DNA from: Candidatus Faecivivens stercorigallinarum
GTDB lineage: Bacteria > Bacillota > Clostridia > Oscillospirales > Ruminococcaceae
Assembly: GCA_018715465.1 (NCBI GenBank)
Contig: DVLN01000066.1
Span: 1 to 23,732, forward strand
DNA: 23,732 nucleotides
Reading direction: 5' to 3'
Part shown: piece after piece, positions 1 through 7,436 of the stretch
Position numbering within the stretch: the stretch's first letter is position 1
Layout of the letters: every line of letters starts with the position of its first letter
The notes under the pieces: generated by a model
What the model saw: the letters and a program-made list of their open reading frames with translations, nothing else
The model's database searches: none
What the model was told of the DNA's origin: nothing
Program-made: the position numbers and the translations under genes

Positions 1-474
1 ATCGTCAGCGGCGTGCCGCCCCACGTAGTCCCACCTGAGCAGATAAGCCGAAACCGCTGTCCTCGCTCGTTTATGGGAAAAGGCCGCATCGAACGGCCTT
101 TTCCCATAGGGGACGCCCTTGCTATGCGTCCCCTACGCCCAACGCCTGCGGGCGTTGGGCTACCCCTTGCTGAGCTAATTTTTGGGAAGGGGATTTCGCT
201 CTCTGCGGAGAGCGACCAGGGCGCCGCCCTGGACCTGCAAGCCTTTGAAAAGGCTTGACCTAAACTTTTAAATTATTACTTCCGTCAGAAAGTGCTTATC
301 GTTACCTACTGCCTATCCGGCGCGTTGGCCCAGACTGTTATTTCCACAATCGAGGCGGTCGGTAGCGCATGTATGCGCTTCGCTGCCGACCATCACGATC
401 AAGTCCGTGGCGACACGCCACCCGGCGCGATCAAGCCCGCGGGGGCTCCCCGCCACCGGACACCGGGCAGAAAT
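1..474 (+). repeat. Modular hairpin repeat, copy A (cut by the window start)
   Basis: Non-coding, hairpin-rich element shared with copies B, C and D. In order it shows hairpins at about 72-108 (loop CATCGAA), 109-133 (loop with CCTTG), 138-159 and 197-214 (both with a TGCG loop), 216-232 and 239-256 (AAGCCTTT/AAAAGGCTT), then a module with the line CCACAATCGAGGCGGTCGG, an inner AGCGCAT/ATGCGCT hairpin, and a terminal hairpin GTGGCG-aca-CGCCAC at 407-421. A second, degenerate end module follows (GCGGGG-gct-CCCCGC, then CCGG-aca-CCGG) and overlaps the last codons of RNase R. The palindrome that starts copies C, B and D would lie outside the window. Function unknown; the right boundary is approximate. 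Confidence 0.85.
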
Positions 475-2764
475 CAATTGTACCGGCGCTGACGTCGGCA
501 GCGATACAGCGGACGCGCAGCCGGTCGCCGACCCGATAACGTCTGCCGCTGAGCCGATCGGTGAGCTGAATCATCCCGTCAAACAGATAATCCCCCACCC
601 CGAGCTGTTCAAGGCGAATCACCCCTTCGACCCCTTCGTCCGTCTCGACATAGATTCCATACGCTGTGACGCCGGTAATCACCCCGTCAAACTCGTCCCC
701 GAGCCGCCCATGCATATACTCGGCCAGATAACACCCTTCACATTCGCGCTCCAGCTCCATTGCCCGCAGTTCCGCCTCGGACGAATGCCCGGCAGCCTGC
801 GCGGCAAACTTATGCCACCTTTTTTCCATCAGTGCCCTGCCTGCACTGTCCAGCGTACACGGCCATCCGCCGCTCAGTTCCAGTGCCATGCTCAATATCC
901 GATGGATGGCAAGATCAGGATATCTCCGAATCGGCGAGGTGAAATGAGCATAGTCATCCAACACCAGCCCATAATGTCCGATCGGCCGGTCATCATAAGC
1001 CGCCTTCATCATCGTTCTCAGTACCTGGCGGTTGAGCAGCAGCTCAAATCCGCTGCCCTTCCCCGTCTCCAGCACCTCCCGCAGCACGGCAGCCGGCAGG
1101 TCACCAGTAATCCGGCTGCTGTCCAGCCCGACCGCCCGCATGACAGTGCCCAGCGTCTCAAGTTTTTTGGCGTCCGGTTTCTGGTGGATGCGGTAGACAA
1201 ACGGAACCCCCAGTTTTTTCCCCAGCCGGGCAGCCGATTCACCCGCCAGCAGCATAAATTCCTCGATCATCCCTTCGGCCCTGCCGCGCTGACGGGGCCT
1301 AACGCCACAGCATCTGCCGTCCTCACCGATGACCAGCGCGACCTCACCCGTTTCGAGCTCAGGGACGCCGCGGGCGGCGCGGATACCGGCGCGCAGGCTG
1401 GCGAGCCGGTCCATCATCAGCAGCTGCTCACGGACATCCGCATATTTTTGTTCGATCAGCTCGTCGGCATCCCCCGCGAGCAGCCGGTTGACCTCGGCAT
1501 ACACTCCCCGGACCCGTGAGCGGATGACTGTCTTGTCAAAGCGGTAATCGACCAGCCGCCCCTCCCCGTCCAGCAGCATCGAACAGGAAAACGCCAGCCT
1601 GTCCACCCCCGGGTGGAGAGAGCATGCGCCGTTAGACAGCGACCGCGGGAGCATCGGGACGACCTGATTGGCATAATAGATGCTGGTACCCCGCCGGAAA
1701 GCCTCGCGGTCGATGGCACTGCCGGGCGCGACATAGGCGGAGACATCGGCGATATGGACCCCGAGATGGTACAGCTCCCCGTCAAAGGACAGGCTGACCG
1801 CGTCGTCAAGATCCTTTGCATCCGCGCCGTCGATTGTGAACAGCGTCATCTGCCGCAGATCGACCCTGTGCTGTTCCTGTCTGAGCTGTTCTTCCGCCAG
1901 CAGATGTGCAGCCTTCCATTCAGCTTCGCGCTCGACCTCTTCCGGGAAGAAGGGCAGCACCCCTTCCGCCGCGAGCATGGACGCGGCGCAGTTGGCGGCG
2001 AGGTCCGCACTGCCGAACCGCTGGACAACCTCACCTGCCAGCCGGAAGCTGCCGGGGTTTCTAATCACGCGGACGGTAACCCGCTCGCCTGCCGAAAGGT
2101 CTTTCAGGCTGTTGAGCGGCAGCCCGCCGTTATTCCCGACCGACGGGTCATAAAACTGACCGGACGGCTTTTGGTCAGCAATTCCGATCAGCCTGACCGG
2201 ATCACTCCCCAGCCCGGGCAGGTCAACTTCAGGGTATTTCCCTGAACGGACGACAGTACCAGAGAAAAGCGCGGTACCCTCCCGAACGATCTCCATGACT
2301 GTACCTTCCGGGAGCTGTCCGTCTTCATCGGATGCGCGGATGGAAAGCAGGACGGTATCACCGGGGAGGGCTCCGCCCAGTTTGCTGCCGGGGATAAAGA
2401 TATCCTGCCGGGAGTCATCGGAAGGCCGTGCAAAGGCATAGGTCGATTTCAGGCGGAGGATCTTTGCCTCAACCAGCGGCGCGGCGGATTTACGGACGGG
2501 CCTGTCATCTGTTTGAACCAGCCTGCGCCCGGCAGGGGTGACGGAGAAGCGGCCGTCCGAACGGGAAAGAAAGCCGCGTGCAACCGCGCGGCTGATCAGC
2601 TGACGGCCAGCGGCACCCTGTAAGCCAGCAGCCTTTTTCAGGCGGGTAAAGGTGACGTTCTGGTTATCGCTGCCGAGGCGGGCAATCATTTGTTTCAGCA
2701 TCTGGTCGTCACGGGTACCATGACGGGCAGATGTGTGGAGCGGGTGTTTACCTTTATGTTTCAT
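431..2764 (-). CDS. rnr: Ribonuclease R (RNB-family 3'-5' exoribonuclease)
   Basis: Processive 3'-5' exoribonuclease that degrades structured RNA in the cytoplasm. The protein of 777 residues has an N-terminal winged-helix-like region (about 20-90), OB/cold-shock-like regions (about 100-250), the RNB domain with the metal-binding motif DGADAKDLDDAV (D312, D318, D320, D321, the RNase II-type spacing), and a C-terminal S1 domain ending near TIDF. The ATG at 2764 was chosen because GGAGG lies 9 bases upstream; the frame stays open for another 30 codons but that part has no ribosome site. The last roughly 12 residues (CPVSGGGEPPRA) are encoded by repeat copy A rather than by the S1 domain, so the tail may have been replaced when the element arrived. 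It lacks the long basic tail of many RNase R proteins. No smpB or ssrA neighbour is in view. Confidence 0.95.
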   Translation of the reverse strand: MKHKGKHPLHTSARHGTRDDQMLKQMIARLGSDNQNVTFTRLKKAAGLQGAAGRQLISRAVARGFLSRSDGRFSVTPAGRRLVQTDDRPVRKSAAPLVEAKILRLKSTYAFARPSDDSRQDIFIPGSKLGGALPGDTVLLSIRASDEDGQLPEGTVMEIVREGTALFSGTVVRSGKYPEVDLPGLGSDPVRLIGIADQKPSGQFYDPSVGNNGGLPLNSLKDLSAGERVTVRVIRNPGSFRLAGEVVQRFGSADLAANCAASMLAAEGVLPFFPEEVEREAEWKAAHLLAEEQLRQEQHRVDLRQMTLFTIDGADAKDLDDAVSLSFDGELYHLGVHIADVSAYVAPGSAIDREAFRRGTSIYYANQVVPMLPRSLSNGACSLHPGVDRLAFSCSMLLDGEGRLVDYRFDKTVIRSRVRGVYAEVNRLLAGDADELIEQKYADVREQLLMMDRLASLRAGIRAARGVPELETGEVALVIGEDGRCCGVRPRQRGRAEGMIEEFMLLAGESAARLGKKLGVPFVYRIHQKPDAKKLETLGTVMRAVGLDSSRITGDLPAAVLREVLETGKGSGFELLLNRQVLRTMMKAAYDDRPIGHYGLVLDDYAHFTSPIRRYPDLAIHRILSMALELSGGWPCTLDSAGRALMEKRWHKFAAQAAGHSSEAELRAMELERECEGCYLAEYMHGRLGDEFDGVITGVTAYGIYVETDEGVEGVIRLEQLGVGDYLFDGMIQLTDRLSGRRYRVGDRLRVRCIAADVSAGTIDFCPVSGGGEPPRA

Positions 2765-2804
2765 GATACAGCCTCCGTCAAAGGAATAAGGTTTTGGCAA
2801 TCTT

Positions 2805-2833
2805 ATTGTAACCTTTCCGGGGGATATTATCAA
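2805..2833 (-). promoter_or_regulatory. Sigma-A-like promoter of rnr
   Basis: On the minus strand TTGATA, a 17-base spacer and TACAAT stand about 40 bases before the chosen rnr start. It is divergent from the small RNA promoter, with about 30 bp between the two -35 boxes. Confidence 0.75.
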
Positions 2834-2862
2834 GAGTGAACGAAAAATTCCCACATAAGGGC

Positions 2863-2891
2863 TTTACAAACAGATAAAAGCGTGGTATAAT
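2863..2891 (+). promoter_or_regulatory. Strong sigma-A-like promoter of the small RNA
   Basis: TTTACA, a 17-base spacer and a perfect TATAAT. No coding gene follows on this strand before the terminator at 3000-3032, so the promoter appears to serve a short untranslated transcript. Confidence 0.8.
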
Positions 2892-2897
2892 CAGAAA

Positions 2898-3032
2898 AAT
2901 AAATGGGCTTAATGGCAGCAGACACGGGGACAAAGGTTTGCCGCCGGTATAGCAAGGGGGAACCCGGACTTCGCAGGGGTTTTGTTGTACAGGCCCATCG
3001 GCCGCCGGTACGTTGGTACCGACGGCCTTTTT
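2898..3032 (+). ncRNA. Candidate standalone small RNA, about 135 nt
   Basis: The interval is bounded by a consensus promoter (2863-2891) and an intrinsic terminator (3000-3032), and no ORF in it has a ribosome site. The 5' part has ATGGGC, which can pair with GCCCAT just before the terminator, closing a domain of about 100 nt; inside, GGTT/AACC and TTGC/GCAA arms and an ACAAA/TTTGT pairing are possible. It does not show the GGAAGCAGC core of SRP RNA or the features of tmRNA, RNase P RNA or a tRNA. A short 6S-like or regulatory RNA is possible, but I do not recognise the family. The ends are inferred from the promoter and terminator. Confidence 0.6.
3000..3032 (+). terminator. Intrinsic terminator of the small RNA
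   Basis: GGCCGCCGGTAC pairs with GGTACCGACGGCC around a short loop (one mismatch), followed by five T. Confidence 0.85.
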
Positions 3033-3054
3033 ACATGCAGCGAATGGCAGATAA

Positions 3055-3085
3055 GCAAAAGGCGGCTCCCAAAAGGAACCGCCTT
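3055..3085 (-). terminator. Intrinsic terminator of the beta-helix-like protein gene
   Basis: On the minus strand AAGGCGGTTCC and GGGAGCCGCCTT form a stem with a short loop, followed by TTTTGC. It sits 24 bp after the stop of the 3109-4653 gene. Confidence 0.8.
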
Positions 3086-3108
3086 ATCATGATACACAAA
3101 TTTAGATT

Positions 3109-4653
3109 TTACCTGACCGAAACGCCATTGGAATTGATTGCATAGCCATCAATTGTGATATTGACAGCCATAATGCCGGTGGAATAAAAATAATACCATT
3201 TTCCCATCCACTCAACCCACTCACTGGCGGCCATTGAGCCATCCTCAGTAAGGTAGTACCATTTTCCGTTGGTCTCCACCCAACTGTCTGTGGCCATCAA
3301 GCCATCATCACGATAGTAATATTTTACATCGTCTATAATCTGCCATCCGGTGTGCCGGATATCACCGTTAATGGTCAAATCGCCTTTATTGATCAGTGTT
3401 CCATCCTTGATCAGTGTCACACCCGCCGGAACAGTCAAGCTGGCGTTTGCCGGAATCGTGAGCGTTCCATCCTCAGGCAGCAGGAGATCGTGGTTCAGGC
3501 TGACACTGCCCGACACCCTGCCGCTTCCGTTTTGCAGCACGAGAGAATTACTGTTGGACCGCAAATCGCCCAAAATCCCATCATATTGACCATTCACAAC
3601 CAAAACCGCACCAGCCGTCTGATCAGACCCGACGGCAGTACTGACAGCACAGATCCCGTAACTGTCGGTCTCAGCAGTGCCGCCGCTGGCAGTCACCGTC
3701 CCGCCATAAACCGTCACCTTGCTGCCGGCACGGATGCCATAGCTGGCCCCCATTCCGCCGGTCACTGTACCGCCGGTTGCGAACAGCTTTCCATCATTAA
3801 CAGTCACATTGTTGTTGGCAGCGGTGCCATAGCTTTCAAAGCCGGACGCCCCGCCCACAGTACTGAGTGTTCCGCCATCGACAAGTACATTATTATAGCT
3901 GTATACACCAAAACTGGCACTCATATTACTAGAAACTGACCCGCCTTCTGCGGTCAAAGTTCCGCCGGAGACCGTCACATCGTCATAGCTGTATACACCA
4001 AAGCTGCCGCCCAAAGCATTAGCTGTTTCCCCGCCTCTGGCATTGAGCGTACCATTCTTTACTGTGACACTGCCATCAGAGGAATAAACACCAAAGCTGG
4101 CCCCCTCCTGACTGGTGACCAGTCCACCATTTACATTCAGGTTTCCAGCTGAAACCGTTATATCGCCAATAGCAAAAATACCATAGCTGATACCGGAATC
4201 TCCCGTCACCTGGGCACCATCGGCATTCAGCGTTCCAGTACTGGTAACAGAAAAGACAAGGTTTCCGGTAGAGTAAACCGCAGAAGAACAACCGGTGCTG
4301 TCAGTGACACCCGAAACACTGCATACACCCTTAATCGCGATTGTGAGCCTGGTACCGTCTACATAGATACCCGCACCATTTGGCGTGGCAGGGGCGCCGG
4401 TAATATCCACACCATTCAGTGTCAGGGTGAAATTCCCATCATAATATATATAACCGCTGGAAGGCTTATCAAGCGCTGTCCATTTTTTCCATATTCCTTC
4501 AGCATTATTTGTGTAGTAACCCTTTGCAGTGATCTGAGTGCCACCCACAATCAACATGCTGACATTTTCTCCACCCGCCGCCAAAGCCGTCACCGGCATC
4601 ATCAGCACGATCAGGATGCAGAGGAGGGCGGAGACCAGTTTTCTTGTCTTCAT
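3109..4653 (-). CDS. Secreted beta-helix-like repeat protein with C-terminal cell-wall-binding repeats
   Basis: Surface protein of unknown ligand, 514 residues. Residues 1-26 form a signal peptide (KTRK, hydrophobic core, cleavage after TALA). Residues 155-335 hold about six units of roughly 30 residues built on SFGVYSYDDVTVSGGTLTAEGG-type strands, the pattern of a solenoid/beta-helix carbohydrate-binding domain. Residues 436-505 hold three aromatic repeats (KYYYRDDGLMATDSW, KWYYLTEDGSMAASEW, KWYYFYSTGIMAV) of the choline/cell-wall-binding type, which anchor proteins to wall polymers non-covalently. Start ATG at 4653 has GGAGG 13 bases upstream, a slightly long spacing. It is flanked by its own terminator and a possible promoter, so it is probably monocistronic. 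An adhesin or glycan-binding role is an inference; no catalytic domain is visible. Confidence 0.9.
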   Translation of the reverse strand: MKTRKLVSALLCILIVLMMPVTALAAGGENVSMLIVGGTQITAKGYYTNNAEGIWKKWTALDKPSSGYIYYDGNFTLTLNGVDITGAPATPNGAGIYVDGTRLTIAIKGVCSVSGVTDSTGCSSAVYSTGNLVFSVTSTGTLNADGAQVTGDSGISYGIFAIGDITVSAGNLNVNGGLVTSQEGASFGVYSSDGSVTVKNGTLNARGGETANALGGSFGVYSYDDVTVSGGTLTAEGGSVSSNMSASFGVYSYNNVLVDGGTLSTVGGASGFESYGTAANNNVTVNDGKLFATGGTVTGGMGASYGIRAGSKVTVYGGTVTASGGTAETDSYGICAVSTAVGSDQTAGAVLVVNGQYDGILGDLRSNSNSLVLQNGSGRVSGSVSLNHDLLLPEDGTLTIPANASLTVPAGVTLIKDGTLINKGDLTINGDIRHTGWQIIDDVKYYYRDDGLMATDSWVETNGKWYYLTEDGSMAASEWVEWMGKWYYFYSTGIMAVNITIDGYAINSNGVSVR

Positions 4654-4730
4654 ATATAAAATAAAACCTCCTTTGTCATGACGCGCAGACAGTAAAAAGC
4701 GACAGGCTGGCGCAGGTATACTATATTAAA

Positions 4731-4759
4731 ATTTTCCCACAAATGATAAAATCTGTCAA
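4731..4759 (-). promoter_or_regulatory. Possible promoter of the beta-helix-like protein gene
   Basis: Minus-strand TTGACA is a perfect -35 box; 17 bases on is GAAAAT, a weak -10. The AT-rich stretch beyond it could hold the real -10 at another spacing. Confidence 0.45.
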
Positions 4760-4812
4760 GGGGGTTTTGCAGACTTTCTTACAGAAAACCAGACGGGGGA
4801 AAAAGCCTACCA

Positions 4813-5823
4813 TTAAATAGCCGCAAGGAATGCGTCGACAGCTGAATCCTTTGTTGCCCAAGAGGTGACAAGGCGGATGCAGGCCATCCCGTTTTCTTCC
4901 GACTGTACCTCAAATGCGAAATCAGCGGCGAGTTTTTCAACAAGCTCTGACGGGAAGATGGGGAAAATCTGGTTGGTCGGAGACTCGACCAGCAGCCGAT
5001 AGCCTTTGGCGATAATTCCTGCCTGAAGCCGTGCGGCGAGGGTATTTGCATGCCGGGCGGCGGTGAACCAGAGATCATCGGTGAACAGAGTTGCGAACTG
5101 TACCCCAAGCAGGCGTCCTTTTGCGAGCATACCGCCATGCTGTTTCAGGCCGTAGCGGAAATCAGGTTTCAATTCGTCGTTGACAATAACCAATGCTTCC
5201 CCGAAGAGAGCGCCGTTTTTGGTACCGCCGATGTAGAAAGCGTCGCACAGCCTGGGCAGGTCCTCAGGCGCGACATCATTTGCAGGAGAGGTCAGCGCAC
5301 TGGCCAGCCGCGCGCCGTCCAGATAGAGGTATAACCCCAGTTCACGGCAGCAATCGTGCAGCGCGGTCAGCTGGGCTTTGGAATAGATTGTGCCGACCTC
5401 AGTCGAATCGGAGATATAGACGAGCTTTGCCTTTACCATATGTTCACTGTCATGCACAGCGACGATATCCCGCACCATCTCAGGAGTGAGGATGCCGTCA
5501 GGGGCGCAGGCGGTCAGGACCTTGTGACCAGTTGCCTCAATCGAGCCGGTTTCATGGGTAGCGATATGGGCGAGATGGGTACCGACAGCCGCTTCCCAGG
5601 GGCGGAGGAAAGCGGAGATCGCGGTCTGGTTGGTCTGGGTACCGCCGACGAGGAAATGAACGTCAGCATCGGGACAGCCGAAGACCGCGCGGATTTTATT
5701 GGCGGCATCACGGCAGTATTCATCCTCACCGTAGCCGGTAGTAGCCTCGAAGTTGGTTTTAGTCAGTGCGTCGAGCACCTCCGGCAGACAGCCTTCGGAG
5801 TAATCGTTTTTCAGGTAAATCAT
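4813..5823 (-). CDS. ltaE: Low-specificity threonine aldolase-like PLP enzyme
   Basis: PLP-dependent beta-eliminating lyase of the threonine aldolase family, 336 residues, expected to cleave L-threonine/allo-threonine to glycine and acetaldehyde. Visible are the N-terminal NDYSEG and GYGEDEY motifs, the cofactor-binding stretch FLVGGTQTNQTA (57-68), the YLDGARLASAL segment (167-177) that supplies the PLP-contacting Asp and Arg, and FYIGGTKNGALFGEA, where K202 is the expected Schiff-base lysine. The start at 5823 has GGAG 8 bases upstream and a consensus promoter. Repeat copy B ends directly at its -35 box. Substrate specificity cannot be told from sequence; some relatives act on beta-hydroxy amino acids or other aromatic substrates. 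Confidence 0.88.
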   Translation of the reverse strand: MIYLKNDYSEGCLPEVLDALTKTNFEATTGYGEDEYCRDAANKIRAVFGCPDADVHFLVGGTQTNQTAISAFLRPWEAAVGTHLAHIATHETGSIEATGHKVLTACAPDGILTPEMVRDIVAVHDSEHMVKAKLVYISDSTEVGTIYSKAQLTALHDCCRELGLYLYLDGARLASALTSPANDVAPEDLPRLCDAFYIGGTKNGALFGEALVIVNDELKPDFRYGLKQHGGMLAKGRLLGVQFATLFTDDLWFTAARHANTLAARLQAGIIAKGYRLLVESPTNQIFPIFPSELVEKLAADFAFEVQSEENGMACIRLVTSWATKDSAVDAFLAAI

Positions 5824-5857
5824 TGCAGTATCTCCTTATATAAATATATATATCCTT

Positions 5858-5886
5858 ATTTTATCGCCCCACCCCCCATTTGTCAA
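5858..5886 (-). promoter_or_regulatory. Consensus promoter of the threonine aldolase gene
   Basis: Minus-strand TTGACA, a 17-base G-rich spacer, TAAAAT. The -35 hexamer directly follows the end of repeat copy B (GCCGCC|TTGACA), so the repeat forms the upstream flank of this promoter. Confidence 0.85.
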
Positions 5887-6510
5887 GGCGGCGATCGGCG
5901 GCGTTCCGACCGCCTCGATTGTGGAAGTAACAGCCTTTGCCAACGCGCCGGGTGGCGTGTCGCCACGGACTTGTTCGCGTTGGTCGCCCGCGAAGCGCAT
6001 ACATGCGCTACCGACGGGCTCGGTCGTGAAAATAACAGCCTTTGCCAACGCGCCAGGTGGCGTGTCGCCACGGACTTGTTCGCGATGGTCGGCCACGTTC
6101 CGATGGCCTCGATTGTGGAAATAACAGCCTATGCAAACGCGCCGGGTAGGCAGTTGGTAACGAAAAGCACTTTCTAATGGAAGTAATGACAGAAAAGTTT
6201 TACTCAATTTTTTTCAAAAAATTGCGGGGTCCAGCGGGCAGAGCCCCTGGTCGCCCGTCGCAACGGGCGAAATCCCCTTCCCAAAAATAAGCTCAGCAAG
6301 GGGTAGCCCAATGCCCGCAGGCATTGGGCGTAGGGGACGCATAGCAAGGGCGTCCCTTATGGGAAAAGTCCGCTCGATGCGGGCTTTTCCCATAAACGAG
6401 CGAGGACAACAGTTCCGTCTTACCCGTTCAGGTGGGACTACGTGGGGCGGCACGCCGCTGACAGGTTTTCACCCGTTTCCCCTCTCAAACTGTCCGGTGG
6501 ACAGTTTGAG
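5887..6510 (-). repeat. Modular hairpin repeat, copy B, with three tandem end modules
   Basis: Longest copy in the window, in minus orientation. It begins (plus 6510 downward) with the palindrome CTCAAACTGTCC-ggt-GGACAGTTTGAG (6484-6510) and runs through the hairpin series seen in copy A. The end module occurs three times: about 6058-6151, 5952-6057 and a partial 5887-5951. Each carries the line AACAGCCT(A/T)TGC with CGCGCC(G/A)GGT, a 5-bp stem (GGCCA/TGGCC, GCCCG/CGGGC, GGCGG/CCGCC) and, in the first two, the terminal hairpin GTGGCG-tgt-CGCCAC. The last module stops before its terminal hairpin, at the aldolase -35 box. No gene lies in it. Confidence 0.88.
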
Positions 6511-6579
6511 ACGATACAGCTTGCCGACGCTGCCCTGATGCCAATGCTGTACCATGCTTTTTGTGGTTAGCAGACAAAC

Positions 6580-6660
6580 GTTGCTTCGCCGTTCGTTTAC
6601 TCCTTCCGTCACCGCTGACACGGCGACACCTCCCTCAGGAGGGAGGCTTTGGGGGAGTAC
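6580..6660. repeat. Short hairpin repeat of a type common between clostridial genes
   Basis: AAACG/CGTTT arms, then GTCACCG/CGGCGAC, then CCTCCC-tcag-GAGGGAGG followed by CTTTGGGGGAG. The last motif resembles the CTCCCTCAG..GAGGGAG intergenic repeats I know from clostridial genomes. It differs from the A-D family. The rest of 6511-6769 shows no gene and no convincing promoter. Confidence 0.5.
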
Positions 6661-6769
6661 CGGTGCTGCAACTTTGCCGATGTGACACTACGCTTAACTG
6701 TCCAGCAGACGCAGGTCATTTTACCAATACCAACATGGTTGTGTGTTCAGAGATAAAAGGAGGGATATA

Positions 6770-7072
6770 TTGGAAGAACTGGGGGGAATCATTGTTTCCA
6801 CAGTCGGGCTGGTGGGAAGCATCTGCGCGGTTGCGTTCGGGTGGGCAGCCTGGCGGCGGAATGAAAAACAGGACAACCGTTCCGGTGCCCGGGAGGATGG
6901 CCAGCTGATCAGCGATATCGGCTATATCAAGTCGGGTGTCGATGATCTCAAACGCCGTCTGGAACGGCAGGAAGCAACCAATATGGAATTTGCATCCCGG
7001 CTGTCCCGGGTCGAGTCCAGCGCTTCTCAGGCACATAAACGTATAGATGAACTTGCACACGGTTCCCGGTGA
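6770..7072 (+). CDS. Phage lysis-module protein: one membrane segment plus coiled coil
   Basis: Small protein of 100 residues. Residues 5-27 (GGIIVSTVGLVGSICAVAFG) form one membrane segment, followed by WRRNEK and a charged, heptad-like helix with ISDIGYIKSGVDDLKRRLERQ, a pattern typical of proteins coded just before holins in phages of Firmicutes. The TTG at 6770 is taken as start because AAAGGAGG lies 6-7 bases upstream; the frame could begin at a GTG at 6743, but there the ribosome site would be inside the gene. It lies 68 bp before the holin gene on the same strand. The exact role (holin partner or anti-holin) is not established. Confidence 0.78.
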   Translation: MEELGGIIVSTVGLVGSICAVAFGWAAWRRNEKQDNRSGAREDGQLISDIGYIKSGVDDLKRRLERQEATNMEFASRLSRVESSASQAHKRIDELAHGSR

Positions 7073-7140
7073 ATGGCAGATCTGTGACCTGCTGTTTACC
7101 GGACAGACGCTGACACAACAGAAGGGAGGAACCCATATAA

Positions 7141-7421
7141 TGGAAATGGTATGGAATCTGGTGATGGCGGCGGCAGTCGTCATCCTGACCCGCTATCTGG
7201 TCCCATGGCTCAAAGCCCAGCTGGACGCCAGAAACGAGACTGCACTGATCGAAAAGATCGAGCAGTATGTCACCGCCGCTGAACAGCTGATTCAGGGAAC
7301 TTGCCGCGGGGTGGAAAAGCTGTCCTATGTCGAAGGACTGCTGGAGGAAGACGGCGTTCCGGTTACCGCGCGTATCCGTGCGCTGATCGAAGCCGCTGTC
7401 GCCAGACTCTGCCGCAAATAA
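7141..7421 (+). CDS. Phage holin, LLH family
   Basis: Protein of 93 residues with an N-terminal membrane segment (WNLVMAAAVVILTRYLVPWL) and a soluble helical part with YVTAAEQLIQGTCRGVEKLSYV, the pattern of LLH-type phage holins (A-E-Q-x-x-x-G-x-G-x-x-K-x-x-Y-V). Holins collect in the cell membrane and open it so that the endolysin reaches the wall. GGGAGG sits about 9 bases before ATG 7141. The lysozyme gene starts 15 bp after its stop, so the three genes are likely co-transcribed. Confidence 0.85.
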
Positions 7422-7436
7422 AGGGGGAATGCCCGG

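Noticed and set aside
13..258. Small open frame MPPHVVPPEQ... in copy A, with similar frames in copies B, C and D
   Set aside because: The four frames look like a conserved protein of about 80 residues, but copy D loses the frame in the middle, copy C lacks an ATG start, no ribosome site is present, and the base changes keep hairpin pairing instead of protein sequence. Best read as a by-product of the repeat.
2898..3032. SRP RNA, tmRNA or tRNA identity for the small RNA
   Set aside because: The GGAAGCAGC core of SRP RNA, a tRNA acceptor/TTCRA arm and the tmRNA ends are all absent.
5887..6510. CRISPR array in the repeated modules of copy B
   Set aside because: The repeated unit is about 100 bp with hairpins and linker sequence shared with other loci; there are no short direct repeats with unique spacers and no cas genes.
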